DNA from: an uncultured Alphaproteobacteria bacterium
GTDB lineage: Bacteria > Pseudomonadota > Alphaproteobacteria > Puniceispirillales > UBA1172
DNA: 8,078 bases
Assembly (NCBI GenBank): GCA_913056245.1
Contig: CAJXME010000045.1
Location: 1-8,078 of the forward strand
Reading direction: 5' to 3'
Position 1 is the stretch's first letter. Each line of letters begins with the position of its first letter. Of the stretch, positions 1 to 7,017 are shown piece after piece. A model generated the notes under the pieces. That model worked only from the letters and a program-made list of their open reading frames with translations, was not told the DNA's origin and ran no database searches. The position numbers and the translations under genes are program-made.

Positions 1-429
<429 letters not shown>

Positions 430-463
430 GCCTAATCGCTTACCCGCTGGTTAAAGGCGATGT
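430..463. terminator. Possible hairpin at the ligA/pepP convergent junction
   Basis: An imperfect inverted repeat pairs 435-441 (ATCGCTT) with 455-461 (AGGCGAT, one G-T wobble). Inside it ACC (442-444) pairs with GGT (449-451) around a CGCT loop, leaving a three-base bulge. It covers the pepP stop codon between two convergent genes, a usual place for a shared terminator. There is no T-run on either side, so it does not meet the standard for an intrinsic terminator. It is a weak call made from position and pairing only. Confidence 0.22.
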
Positions 464-2188
464 GGCGTCTTCAAGCCAAGCCAACACCGCATCCTCACCT
501 TTAATCTGGGGCGCGACCGTTTCATAAACCCGCTGATGATACGCGTTAATCCAATCGCGCTCCCTCTCCGTTAGCAGGGCGACATCAATCAAGCGCTTGT
601 CCATTGGCACGAGCGTAACGGCTTCAAACCGCAAATACCCCTCACGTTGGTCTTCCACCGCCAAGATTAGGTTTTCGATGCGAATGCCGTATTGGCCTTC
701 GATGTAATACCCCGGCTCGTTGGACAGCAGCATGCCCTTTTCCACTGGCCTGACCCCGCGCTTGGAGATATTGACGGGGCCTTCATGGACATTCAAACCG
801 CAGCCTACACCATGCCCCGTGCCATGGGCAAAATCCATGCCTTCGGACCAAAGCGGCGCGCGGGTGATGGCATCGAGTTGAACGCCATTTGTGCCTTTCG
901 GGAAAACCGCTTGATCAAGCGCGATATGCCCTTTCAAGACAATGGTAAAATGCCGCTTCATCGCCTCCGAAGGCGTCCCCACCGCGATGGTGCGGGTGAT
1001 GTCTGTCGTCGCGTCGTGATATTGGCCGCCGCTATCAATCAAGCAAAGCGTATCAGCAAGTATCAGCGAATCCTTCCCCTCTTCGGCACGGTAATGAACA
1101 ATCGCGCCATTAGGGCCACTGCCGCAAATCGTCGCGAAACTGGGGCTGATGAAGCCTTCCATTTGCTGGCGAAATTCCAGCATTTTTTCAGCGATATCAA
1201 CTTCTCTGATCCCGCTTTCGGCATGGCCGTCAAGCCAAGCTAAAAAGCGAACCATCGCCGCCGCGTCGCGACGATGAGCGTTGCGGATCGCCTCTTGTTC
1301 CGCCGAAGTTTTGCGCGCCTTCATCAGCGTGATGGGGTTTTCAGCCGCCGTCGCGTCCGGCCCTAACACGCGCGCGATGGCAAAGGGGCAGGTCGCAGGA
1401 TCATACGCTATTTCGCTGGTGGTGAGGGCGGTGAGATGATCCAAAATAGCGGTGCGCGGTTTGAAATCCAGTTGCGTGTTATCGCAATCGTCAAATTGCT
1501 TTTGATCCGCGAAAACCGTCAGCTTGCCTTGATTGTCCAGCATCGCAAAAGCAAGGATCACCGGCGTATGCGGCAAATCAGCACCGCGCAGATTGGCAAG
1601 CCAAGCCAATTGATCGGGTGCTGTGATCATCACATGACGGATGGCGGGTGATGTTTTGGCCAAAGCCTCTAAGACCGCTTTAATTTTTTCGCTGCGACTC
1701 ACCCCCGCGTTAGCCTCTTGATAATCCCACGCTTTGAATTGAGGCGGCGGCGGTTGATCCGGCCAAATCAAATCGATCAGGTTATCGTCAATCGGTTTCA
1801 GCGATAAGTGCGTATTGGCAAATTTCGACTGGGTGTCTTTTTCTGCGCTTGCGGTCATCAACCATGGGTCAAAGCCAATCACGCCTTGACCAATTTCAGC
1901 CTTGATCCAATCAATCACATTGGCGTCGGGCTGGACAAAGCATTGCCATGAGGCGTTTGTTTCCGCCTTCATTTGCAAGGTATAACGGCCATCGCTAAAG
2001 AGCGCCGCTTGATCACGGGTCACCACGGCAAGACCCGCTGAGCCTGAAAATCCGCTGATGAACCGAAGGCGATCATCGGATGCGGGGACTTCTTCACCAG
2101 AAAAGGCATCACCACGTGGGATCAGATAAGCGTCGATATCATGATCCGCCATGCGTTGCCGCAACGCGCCCAGACGATCATCACCCAT
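440..2188 (-). CDS. pepP: Xaa-Pro aminopeptidase (aminopeptidase P, M24B family), three-domain type
   Basis: This is a cytoplasmic metallopeptidase that removes an N-terminal residue from peptides whose second residue is proline; M24B enzymes normally use two Mn2+ or similar ions. The protein has 582 residues. Two creatinase-like N-terminal domains (about 1-130 and 150-285) precede the pita-bread catalytic domain (about 295-520) and a short C-terminal tail. All five metal ligands are visible: D385 (LIDSGGQY), D396 (TTDITRT), H459 (HGTGHGVG), E491 (NEPGYY) and E505 (GIRIEN). The active-site histidines H365 (IVHY), H455 and H468 are also present. The length and the ligand spacing fit the long aminopeptidase P1 type (about 600 residues, as in eukaryotic XPNPEP1) better than the E. 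coli PepP of about 440 residues. The ATG at 2188 has a modest purine-rich GAAAGGG upstream. It is the last gene of the uvrD-prmA-pepP block, 14 bases after prmA. The symbol pepP is used for the family; the substrate range is inferred. Confidence 0.92.
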   Translation of the reverse strand: MGDDRLGALRQRMADHDIDAYLIPRGDAFSGEEVPASDDRLRFISGFSGSAGLAVVTRDQAALFSDGRYTLQMKAETNASWQCFVQPDANVIDWIKAEIGQGVIGFDPWLMTASAEKDTQSKFANTHLSLKPIDDNLIDLIWPDQPPPPQFKAWDYQEANAGVSRSEKIKAVLEALAKTSPAIRHVMITAPDQLAWLANLRGADLPHTPVILAFAMLDNQGKLTVFADQKQFDDCDNTQLDFKPRTAILDHLTALTTSEIAYDPATCPFAIARVLGPDATAAENPITLMKARKTSAEQEAIRNAHRRDAAAMVRFLAWLDGHAESGIREVDIAEKMLEFRQQMEGFISPSFATICGSGPNGAIVHYRAEEGKDSLILADTLCLIDSGGQYHDATTDITRTIAVGTPSEAMKRHFTIVLKGHIALDQAVFPKGTNGVQLDAITRAPLWSEGMDFAHGTGHGVGCGLNVHEGPVNISKRGVRPVEKGMLLSNEPGYYIEGQYGIRIENLILAVEDQREGYLRFEAVTLVPMDKRLIDVALLTERERDWINAYHQRVYETVAPQIKGEDAVLAWLEDATSPLTSG

Positions 2189-2202
2189 GGTTTTGCCCTT
2201 TC

Positions 2203-3093
2203 TTATGCTGTTGTTATTCCCGATTTAGTCATGACTAAAGTCACCCATCCATTATGGGTCATCTGATCTTTCAACGAAAGCCCCAGCGCTTGATGGGCGG
2301 CGATCACCTCATCACGGTGCTGCTCCATCAACCCGGATAAGATCAACAACCCATCCTCGCTTAACGCCGCAGCAGCGTCACCCGCCATCGCGATCAGAGG
2401 TTGCGGCAGAATATTGGCCAAAATCATATCATAAGGTGCGTGGTCTTGAACCAAAGCCGCATCATAGCCTTCCGATAGACCGCAGATCACTTGCCCATCG
2501 ACAGCGTTATGGAGGCAATTTTCCGCGCTGGTTTCAACCGCTAAAATATCGTTATCCACCGCGATGATTCGGCTTTCAGGATAAAGTTTGGCCGCCGCCA
2601 TGGCGAGGATGCCACTGCCGCATCCTATATCGGCAATGACCAGCTGATCCTTGGTGAGGTGATGCTTTTCAAGCATGGTTACGCATCCAAAGGTCGTGGC
2701 ATGGGTGCCTGAACCAAAAGCCTGACCGGCGTTAATTTTAAGGCCAATTTTACCATCGGGGACAGGGTCGGTGATGTGACTGCCATAAATCCAAAAAGAC
2801 GCGATATCCAAAGGCGGGAAAGATTTTCGGTTCTCGCTCAGCCAATCCTTGGCGGGGAGACGTTCGATCACCATGGCTGGCGCAGAATGCCCTGTAATGC
2901 TCGCAGCGGTGGCCAATGCCGCATTCACATGGGCGGCATCCGGTTCTGCGGTGGTGATGATCGCCACTTGCCAAGGCTGATCCAAATCATCTTGATGGAT
3001 CGACATGGTTTCCGCATCGGTGGCCGCCGACACTATTTCGGCGAAAACCTCAGGGTCTTCCGTTAAAGTGAAGCCAATTTGCCAGAGTTCCAT
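2203..3093 (-). CDS. prmA: Ribosomal protein L11 methyltransferase PrmA
   Basis: PrmA uses S-adenosylmethionine to methylate ribosomal protein L11 in the cytoplasm; in E. coli it trimethylates several amino groups. The 296 residues match the family's usual length of about 290-300. An N-terminal substrate-recognition domain (about 1-105) is followed by a Rossmann-fold methyltransferase domain. Diagnostic motifs are AFGSGTHATT (125-134), SAM motif I DIGCGSGIL (155-163), the acidic end of strand 2 in IIAVDND (176-182), ANILPQPL (226-233, the NPPY-like catalytic region of PrmA) and NGW near the C-terminus (281-283). The start chosen is the ATG at 3093, not the in-frame TTG at 3096. The ATG shares its A with the uvrD stop (TGATG), and a Shine-Dalgarno-like AGGAAGGG lies 6 bases upstream at 3107-3100. 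Translation is therefore probably coupled to uvrD. The gene stops with TAA at 2205-2203, 14 bases before pepP. Confidence 0.96.
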   Translation of the reverse strand: MELWQIGFTLTEDPEVFAEIVSAATDAETMSIHQDDLDQPWQVAIITTAEPDAAHVNAALATAASITGHSAPAMVIERLPAKDWLSENRKSFPPLDIASFWIYGSHITDPVPDGKIGLKINAGQAFGSGTHATTFGCVTMLEKHHLTKDQLVIADIGCGSGILAMAAAKLYPESRIIAVDNDILAVETSAENCLHNAVDGQVICGLSEGYDAALVQDHAPYDMILANILPQPLIAMAGDAAAALSEDGLLILSGLMEQHRDEVIAAHQALGLSLKDQMTHNGWVTLVMTKSGITTA

Positions 3094-5420
3094 CAACCGC
3101 CCTTCCTGACCAATTCCACAAAACTGGCCACGACTTTTTTCATCCCAGCCTTATCAAAGGCGATGTTCAATTTATCGCCCTCAACCGAACGAATATTGCC
3201 ATTGCCAAATTTCTGATGAAAAACGCGATCACCCGTATCAAAATCAGAAATTCCTGAAAGCCCTGATTGCCCTTCGGCGGGGGCGCGAGCCGGCTGATAC
3301 CCCGATTGCTGACGTTCTTGCAAGCGCCGCCAGCCGGGGCCATAGCCGGAAGCCGCGGTCGGTTGCAGCAGCGCAAAATCAGTTGACGGCCGAGCGTTGG
3401 TGGCGTTGATCATGCCTTGTTCAAGGTCTTCTTCGATGTTGTCTTTCGGCAATTCAAGCAGAAAACGTGAAGGCACCGCACTTTGCCAAAGCCCATGAAC
3501 CCGCCGCGACGACGCGTAGGATAAATACAGTTTCCGTTTCGCGCGGGTGATCCCCACATAAGCCAAACGGCGTTCTTCTTCGAGACCTGCGCTGCCCTTT
3601 TCATCGAGGGTGCGCTGTGATGGGAAAATGCCATCTTCCCACCCGGGTAGAAAGACGACATCAAACTCAAGGCCTTTCGCGGCGTGCAGCGTCATTAAGG
3701 TCACTTCGCCTTCATTGGCCTTGTTATCGCCATCCATCACCAAGGAGATATGTTCGAGAAACCCTTCGAGATTCTCAAAGCCTTCCATCGCGGAAACCAA
3801 TTCTTTGAGGTTTTCAAGACGGCCTTCGGCTTCGGGGGTTTTTTGCGCCATCCACATCTCGGTATAGCCGCTTTCATCCAAGACTTTCATGGCAAGTTCA
3901 GTATGGCTGAGGGTTTCAGCATCGACCCGCCATTGAATGAACATATTGATCAATTCGGTCAGTTTCTTGCGCGCCGCGGCCTTCAATTCATCGGTGGTGA
4001 TCAGCACTTCCGCCGCCGCCAACATCGGCAAATCCCGCGCCCGTGCCAATTGATGGATGGTCTGGATCGTGGCCGCGCCAATCCCACGCCGGGGGGTGTT
4101 GATGATTCGTTCCAGCGCCAGATCATCCGCCGGTTGCGCGATCACCCGCAGATAAGCGATGGCATCTCTTATCTCAAGGCGTTCATAGAATTTGGCGCCC
4201 ACCACCCGATAGGGCAAGCCGATTTGGATAAACCGTTCTTCAAATTCACGGGTTTGATAACCCGCGCGCACCAGCACCGCGATATCGCTATAATCCGCCT
4301 CTTTATGGCGAACCATGCTTTCAATTTTATCGGCGGTATCACGGGCTTCACTGCCGCCATCCCAAAAGCCAGAGACGGTGAGTTTTTCGCCTTTTTCGAT
4401 GCTGGTATAAAGGGTTTTGCCCAAGCGGCTTTCGTTGCGGGCAATCAGCGATGATGCGGCTTCGAGGATATGCCCCGTCGAGCGATAATTCTGCTCAAGG
4501 CGGATCACCGCCGCGTTGGGATAAACCTCTTCAAATTTCAGCATATTGGCAATTTCTGCCCCGCGCCAACCATAGATCGACTGGTCATCATCGCCAACGC
4601 AGCAAATATTCTGATGCTTTTGCGCCAACAGCCTGATCCATAAATATTGCGCTGTGTTGGTGTCTTGATATTCGTCGACCATCAGATGGGTGATGCGATC
4701 GTGATATTGCGCCAGCACATCAGGATGAGCGTTGAAAATCGTCAAGTTATGGAGCAGCAAATCACCAAAATCACAGGCGTTTAACGCTTTCAGCCGATCC
4801 TGATATTGATGGTAAAGATCAGCGCCTGAGCCTTCCGCCAATTCCGCTTGTTCGATGGGGCTAACGCGATCCGGCGACAAGCCTTTGTCTTTCCATCGGC
4901 TGATCGTGGCCAGCATCATGCGCGGCGGAAAGCGTTTTGGATCAAGCCCGCTGGCTTCCATCAATTGCTTGAGCAGGCGCAGCTGATCATCGGTATCGAG
5001 GATGGTGAAATTCGGCTTAAGCCCCACCAATTCGGCGTGGCGGCGGAGTATCTTGGCCGCCAAGGCGTGGAACGTACCAAACCAGACTTGCTCCACGGCA
5101 GGGCCGATCATGGCCGCGACGCGATCTTTCATCTCCCGCGCCGCTTTATTGGTGAAGGTCACCGCTAGAATATTCCAAGGCTTGGCCGTGCCGGTGGCGA
5201 GCAAATGCGCCAGCCGAGAGGTCAGCACTCGGGTTTTTCCTGTCCCTGCCCCGGATAACACCAGCAACGGGCCATTGAGATGCTGAACCGCGCTTAACTG
5301 CGCGTCATTCAGGCCAGAAAGCCAAGGAGCATCGGCATTAACCGAAGCCATTGGCGGGGAATCCATTGCGTGAGAAGCGGCATCATAATCCATGCTCAAG
5401 ATGTAGCATGATGCCCCCAT
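3093..5420 (-). CDS. uvrD: UvrD/PcrA-type ATP-dependent DNA helicase (superfamily 1A)
   Basis: This is a 3'-5' DNA helicase of the UvrD/PcrA/Rep group, which acts in nucleotide-excision and mismatch repair and clears proteins from DNA. Up to 775 residues carry the full motif set: Q motif LNDAQLSAV (37-45), Walker A GAGTGKTR (57-64, K62), Ia TFTNKAAREM (88-97), Ib GTFHALAAKILR (115-126), II DEYQDTN (249-255), III VGDDDQSIYGWRGA (275-288), IV LEQNYRST (308-315), V TLHAAKGLEFDVVFLPGW (577-594) and VI ERRLAYVGITRAKR (616-629). A Tudor-like C-terminal module (about 728-771, with GDRVFHQKFGNGNI) is the one that binds RNA polymerase in PcrA/UvrD. Together with the length of about 720-780 residues, it favours UvrD/PcrA over Rep. 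The start is uncertain: ATGs lie at 5420, 5393, 5366 and 5351, none with a clear Shine-Dalgarno site. 5420 is the longest form and 5393 (MDYDAASHAM) is equally plausible. It is the first gene of the uvrD-prmA-pepP block. Confidence 0.94.
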   Translation of the reverse strand: MGASCYILSMDYDAASHAMDSPPMASVNADAPWLSGLNDAQLSAVQHLNGPLLVLSGAGTGKTRVLTSRLAHLLATGTAKPWNILAVTFTNKAAREMKDRVAAMIGPAVEQVWFGTFHALAAKILRRHAELVGLKPNFTILDTDDQLRLLKQLMEASGLDPKRFPPRMMLATISRWKDKGLSPDRVSPIEQAELAEGSGADLYHQYQDRLKALNACDFGDLLLHNLTIFNAHPDVLAQYHDRITHLMVDEYQDTNTAQYLWIRLLAQKHQNICCVGDDDQSIYGWRGAEIANMLKFEEVYPNAAVIRLEQNYRSTGHILEAASSLIARNESRLGKTLYTSIEKGEKLTVSGFWDGGSEARDTADKIESMVRHKEADYSDIAVLVRAGYQTREFEERFIQIGLPYRVVGAKFYERLEIRDAIAYLRVIAQPADDLALERIINTPRRGIGAATIQTIHQLARARDLPMLAAAEVLITTDELKAAARKKLTELINMFIQWRVDAETLSHTELAMKVLDESGYTEMWMAQKTPEAEGRLENLKELVSAMEGFENLEGFLEHISLVMDGDNKANEGEVTLMTLHAAKGLEFDVVFLPGWEDGIFPSQRTLDEKGSAGLEEERRLAYVGITRAKRKLYLSYASSRRVHGLWQSAVPSRFLLELPKDNIEEDLEQGMINATNARPSTDFALLQPTAASGYGPGWRRLQERQQSGYQPARAPAEGQSGLSGISDFDTGDRVFHQKFGNGNIRSVEGDKLNIAFDKAGMKKVVASFVELVRKGG
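3100..3107 (-). promoter_or_regulatory. Ribosome binding site of prmA, inside the end of uvrD
   Basis: On the minus strand AGGAAGGG runs from 3107 to 3100 and is followed by six bases and the ATG at 3093. It lies within the last codons of uvrD. The spacing suits the ATG and is too short for the TTG at 3096, which decides the prmA start. Confidence 0.6.
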
Positions 5421-5551
5421 GAGGGGTAGTGCTTAACGCGAAAATATAGACCATGGGCTGAATTTTAAGCCTCGGGTCACGCCCCAAAAATAACAGATGC
5501 GGTTTGATATTGATTTTGCCCCTTGCTTTGCCTAGTTTTGAAGAACAAAGC
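5421..5551. other. Divergent intergenic region between uvrD and mlaA
   Basis: This 131-base stretch is the longest gap in the window and must hold the promoters of two divergent units. It is more AT-rich than the genes beside it, especially about 5441-5470 and 5484-5520. The TATATT described separately is the best -10 for the uvrD side. For mlaA, TTGATA at 5504-5509 resembles a -35, but no good -10 follows at 16-18 bases, so I do not call a promoter there. A short inverted repeat GGCT (5456-5459) / AGCC (5468-5471) flanks GAATTTTA and could be chance. No small ORF with a supported start, tRNA or riboswitch was seen. Confidence 0.5.
5443..5448 (-). promoter_or_regulatory. Candidate -10 element for the uvrD-prmA-pepP block
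   Basis: On the minus strand TATATT runs from 5448 to 5443, matching five of six bases of the sigma-70 -10 consensus. It would place a transcription start near 5436, giving a leader of about 16 bases to the ATG at 5420 or about 43 to the ATG at 5393. No convincing -35 hexamer is present at 16-18 bases (the sequence there is around GGCTTA). The position, just ahead of the first gene of a block, is right; the match alone is weak evidence. Confidence 0.3.
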
Positions 5552-6307
5552 ATGAGGCTTATTGTGATCTTACGACTGTCTATTTTGACCATCACTTCGG
5601 CGTTATTGGTTTCAGGGTGTTCAAGCCTTCCCGCTGACCAGCGTTCGGATGCGCGTGACCCCTATGAAACCAGCAACCGTCAAATATTTGCCTTCAATAT
5701 GGGGGTGGATGACGCGGTGATTGAACCGGCGGCAAAAGGTTACCGCAAATTGCCTGAAGGCGTGCAAACCGCGCTGACCAATCATGCGCAATGGACATCA
5801 CACCCATCGACGGCGGTCAATTCCCTCTTGCAAGGTAAATTGGAAAACGCGGCGCTGGCGACGGTCGATTTTCTGATCAATGGCCTAACCCTTGGTTTGG
5901 CGGATTTAACCGACGATGCCGATGATCCCGAAAGAGAAGATTTTGGCCAAACCCTTGCGGCATGGTCTTTGCCCGAAGGGTCTTATGTGGTTATGCCTTT
6001 GCTCGGGCCCGGCACAACACGAAGCCATACCGGTTTTCTGGTCGATTCCATCACTAACCCCCTTGGCTATAGCGGGGTCGGCGGGGTGGATGTGATCCGC
6101 GTCACCTCAGCGCCCGTCAGTGTCGTGACCTTCCGCGGCAATCAATTTGATCAAATCAACGATATTAAATACAACGCAACCGATCCTTACGCCCGCACGC
6201 GATCACTCTATTTTCAGTACCGCGAAGGGCAAATCATCGACGGCGACCTGAATGTCTCCACCGCCACTGATGATGCTTTTGATAGTTTTCTAAATGAAGG
6301 AAATTAA
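5552..6307 (+). CDS. mlaA: Outer-membrane lipoprotein MlaA (VacJ family)
   Basis: MlaA sits in the inner leaflet of the outer membrane and, with a porin, removes misplaced phospholipids from the outer leaflet and passes them to MlaC, keeping the membrane asymmetric. The chosen ATG at 5552 gives 251 residues, close to the family norm. It starts with a lipoprotein signal peptide: MRLIVILRL, then a hydrophobic stretch to the lipobox VSGC with the lipidated C23. Family motifs follow: DPYETSNRQIFAFN (36-49), EPAAKGYRKLP (58-68), FLINGLTLGLADL (107-119), EDFGQTLAAW (129-138), LPEGSYVVMPLLGPGTTRS (140-158) and DPYARTRSLY (211-220). An in-frame TTG at 5504 would add 16 residues ahead of the signal peptide and is rejected. 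The ATG has only a weak purine-rich AAGAACAAAG upstream. mlaC starts 4 bases after the stop, so the two are almost surely co-transcribed. The porin partner is not in the window. Confidence 0.95.
   Translation: MRLIVILRLSILTITSALLVSGCSSLPADQRSDARDPYETSNRQIFAFNMGVDDAVIEPAAKGYRKLPEGVQTALTNHAQWTSHPSTAVNSLLQGKLENAALATVDFLINGLTLGLADLTDDADDPEREDFGQTLAAWSLPEGSYVVMPLLGPGTTRSHTGFLVDSITNPLGYSGVGGVDVIRVTSAPVSVVTFRGNQFDQINDIKYNATDPYARTRSLYFQYREGQIIDGDLNVSTATDDAFDSFLNEGN
6296..6301 (+). promoter_or_regulatory. Ribosome binding site of mlaC, inside the end of mlaA
   Basis: GAAGGA at 6296-6301 lies in the last codons of mlaA, ten bases before the ATG at 6312. It is the best Shine-Dalgarno match near the junction. 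It supports 6312 over the ATG at 6294, which lies before it. Confidence 0.45.
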
Positions 6308-6311
6308 GACG

Positions 6312-6989
6312 ATGGTGTTGACGATATTTTCTTCATTCATAAAAACAATTTCAGGTAGCGTGAGCCTTCGACATCTTTTGCTCAAGATTGCCCTGATCGC
6401 TTTGCTGGTTTCCCCAGCTAACGCCAATGATCGCGTTGACGAAAGCGTGGCCTTGATCGATCGCCTCATCGGCCATATTCATATGGTGATCAGCAACGAC
6501 CCTTCGGAAGAAGAGGTGCTGAAAGAAACCAATTATATTATCGACAATTACTTTGATTATGATCTGGTGGCGCGGTTTTCCGCCGGGCAAGCATGGCGCA
6601 GCGCCAGCGATGAGGAACGCGAGGCTTATAAAATCGCCTTCCGGCAAGTGATGCTGAATTTGGCCAAAACGCAATTCAAATCTTTGGCGACGCTTGAATA
6701 TTTCCCTAAACAAGCGGTTCCTAAAGGCGATCGCTTGGTGGTGGCCAGCGGCATCATCCATGATAAAACCGGCGAATTTGCCGATGCGACAATTTCATGG
6801 CGCGTCAGCACAAAGGCGAATCAACCCGTCAAGATTATCGACATCGAAGTCGAAAACATCTCCATGCTCATCACCCGCCAGCAAGAACATACCGCCATCA
6901 TTCAACAAAATGGCGGATCGTTTCAAGCGCTGATCGATGCGCTGATTGCGCAAGCCGAAGATATTGGCAAATCGCCGAGCGCCAATTAA
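6312..6989 (+). CDS. mlaC: Periplasmic phospholipid carrier MlaC (Ttg2D / toluene-tolerance family)
   Basis: MlaC carries phospholipid across the periplasm between the MlaA complex in the outer membrane and the MlaFEDB ABC transporter in the inner membrane. The ATG at 6312 gives 225 residues; typical members have about 200-215. A signal peptide is visible: a long N-terminal region, then a hydrophobic core LLLKIALIALLVSP (22-35) and a likely cleavage after ANA (36-38). The mature part has the family's helical start (about 45-85, with NYIIDNYFDYDLVARF), DEEREAYKIAFRQVMLNLA (100-118), a beta-rich middle, DIEVENISMLITRQQEH (177-193) and the closing NGGSFQALIDAL (200-211). A GTG at 6360 would start a shorter signal peptide with a conventional n-region (V17 as Met, then SLRHLLLK) and is a real alternative; an ATG at 6294 is less likely because it precedes the Shine-Dalgarno site. 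The gene follows mlaA by 4 bases. The call rests on family pattern plus the mlaA neighbour. Confidence 0.88.
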   Translation: MVLTIFSSFIKTISGSVSLRHLLLKIALIALLVSPANANDRVDESVALIDRLIGHIHMVISNDPSEEEVLKETNYIIDNYFDYDLVARFSAGQAWRSASDEEREAYKIAFRQVMLNLAKTQFKSLATLEYFPKQAVPKGDRLVVASGIIHDKTGEFADATISWRVSTKANQPVKIIDIEVENISMLITRQQEHTAIIQQNGGSFQALIDALIAQAEDIGKSPSAN

Positions 6990-7014
6990 CAGCTGATGGA
7001 TTAACGGCTGATCG
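6985..7014. repeat. 15-bp near-perfect tandem direct repeat at the mlaC/ettA junction
   Basis: ATTAACAGCTGATGG (6985-6999) is followed directly by ATTAACGGCTGATCG (7000-7014), identical at 13 of 15 positions. The first copy contains the mlaC stop TAA (6987-6989). The second contains the complement of the ettA stop (7001-7003). It looks like a local duplication of a short segment between convergent genes. Confidence 0.6.
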
Positions 7015-7017
7015 GCT
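6991..7017. terminator. Possible hairpin at the mlaC/ettA convergent junction
   Basis: AGCTGAT (6991-6997) can pair with ATCGGCT (7011-7017) through seven pairs, including one G-T wobble, around a 13-base loop. It lies over both stop codons and could serve transcripts from either side. No T-run follows on the plus strand, only TATATTTG. This is a weak call and may be a by-product of the tandem repeat there. Confidence 0.2.

Noticed and set aside
692..1243. Plus-strand open frame of 183 residues opposite pepP
   Set aside because: It overlaps the catalytic domain of aminopeptidase P on the other strand. No recognisable motif or supported start was found.
3750..4454. Plus-strand open frame of 234 residues opposite uvrD
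   Set aside because: It lies wholly inside uvrD, whose helicase motifs are intact on the other strand. Its translation shows no recognisable domain, so it is a shadow frame.
5456..5471. Inverted repeat GGCT/AGCC around GAATTTTA as an operator in the divergent region
   Set aside because: The arms are only four bases long, so chance is a sufficient explanation without conservation data.
5504..5551. TTG start adding 16 residues to MlaA
   Set aside because: It would put extra residues ahead of a complete lipoprotein signal peptide that begins at the ATG at 5552, and it has no Shine-Dalgarno site.
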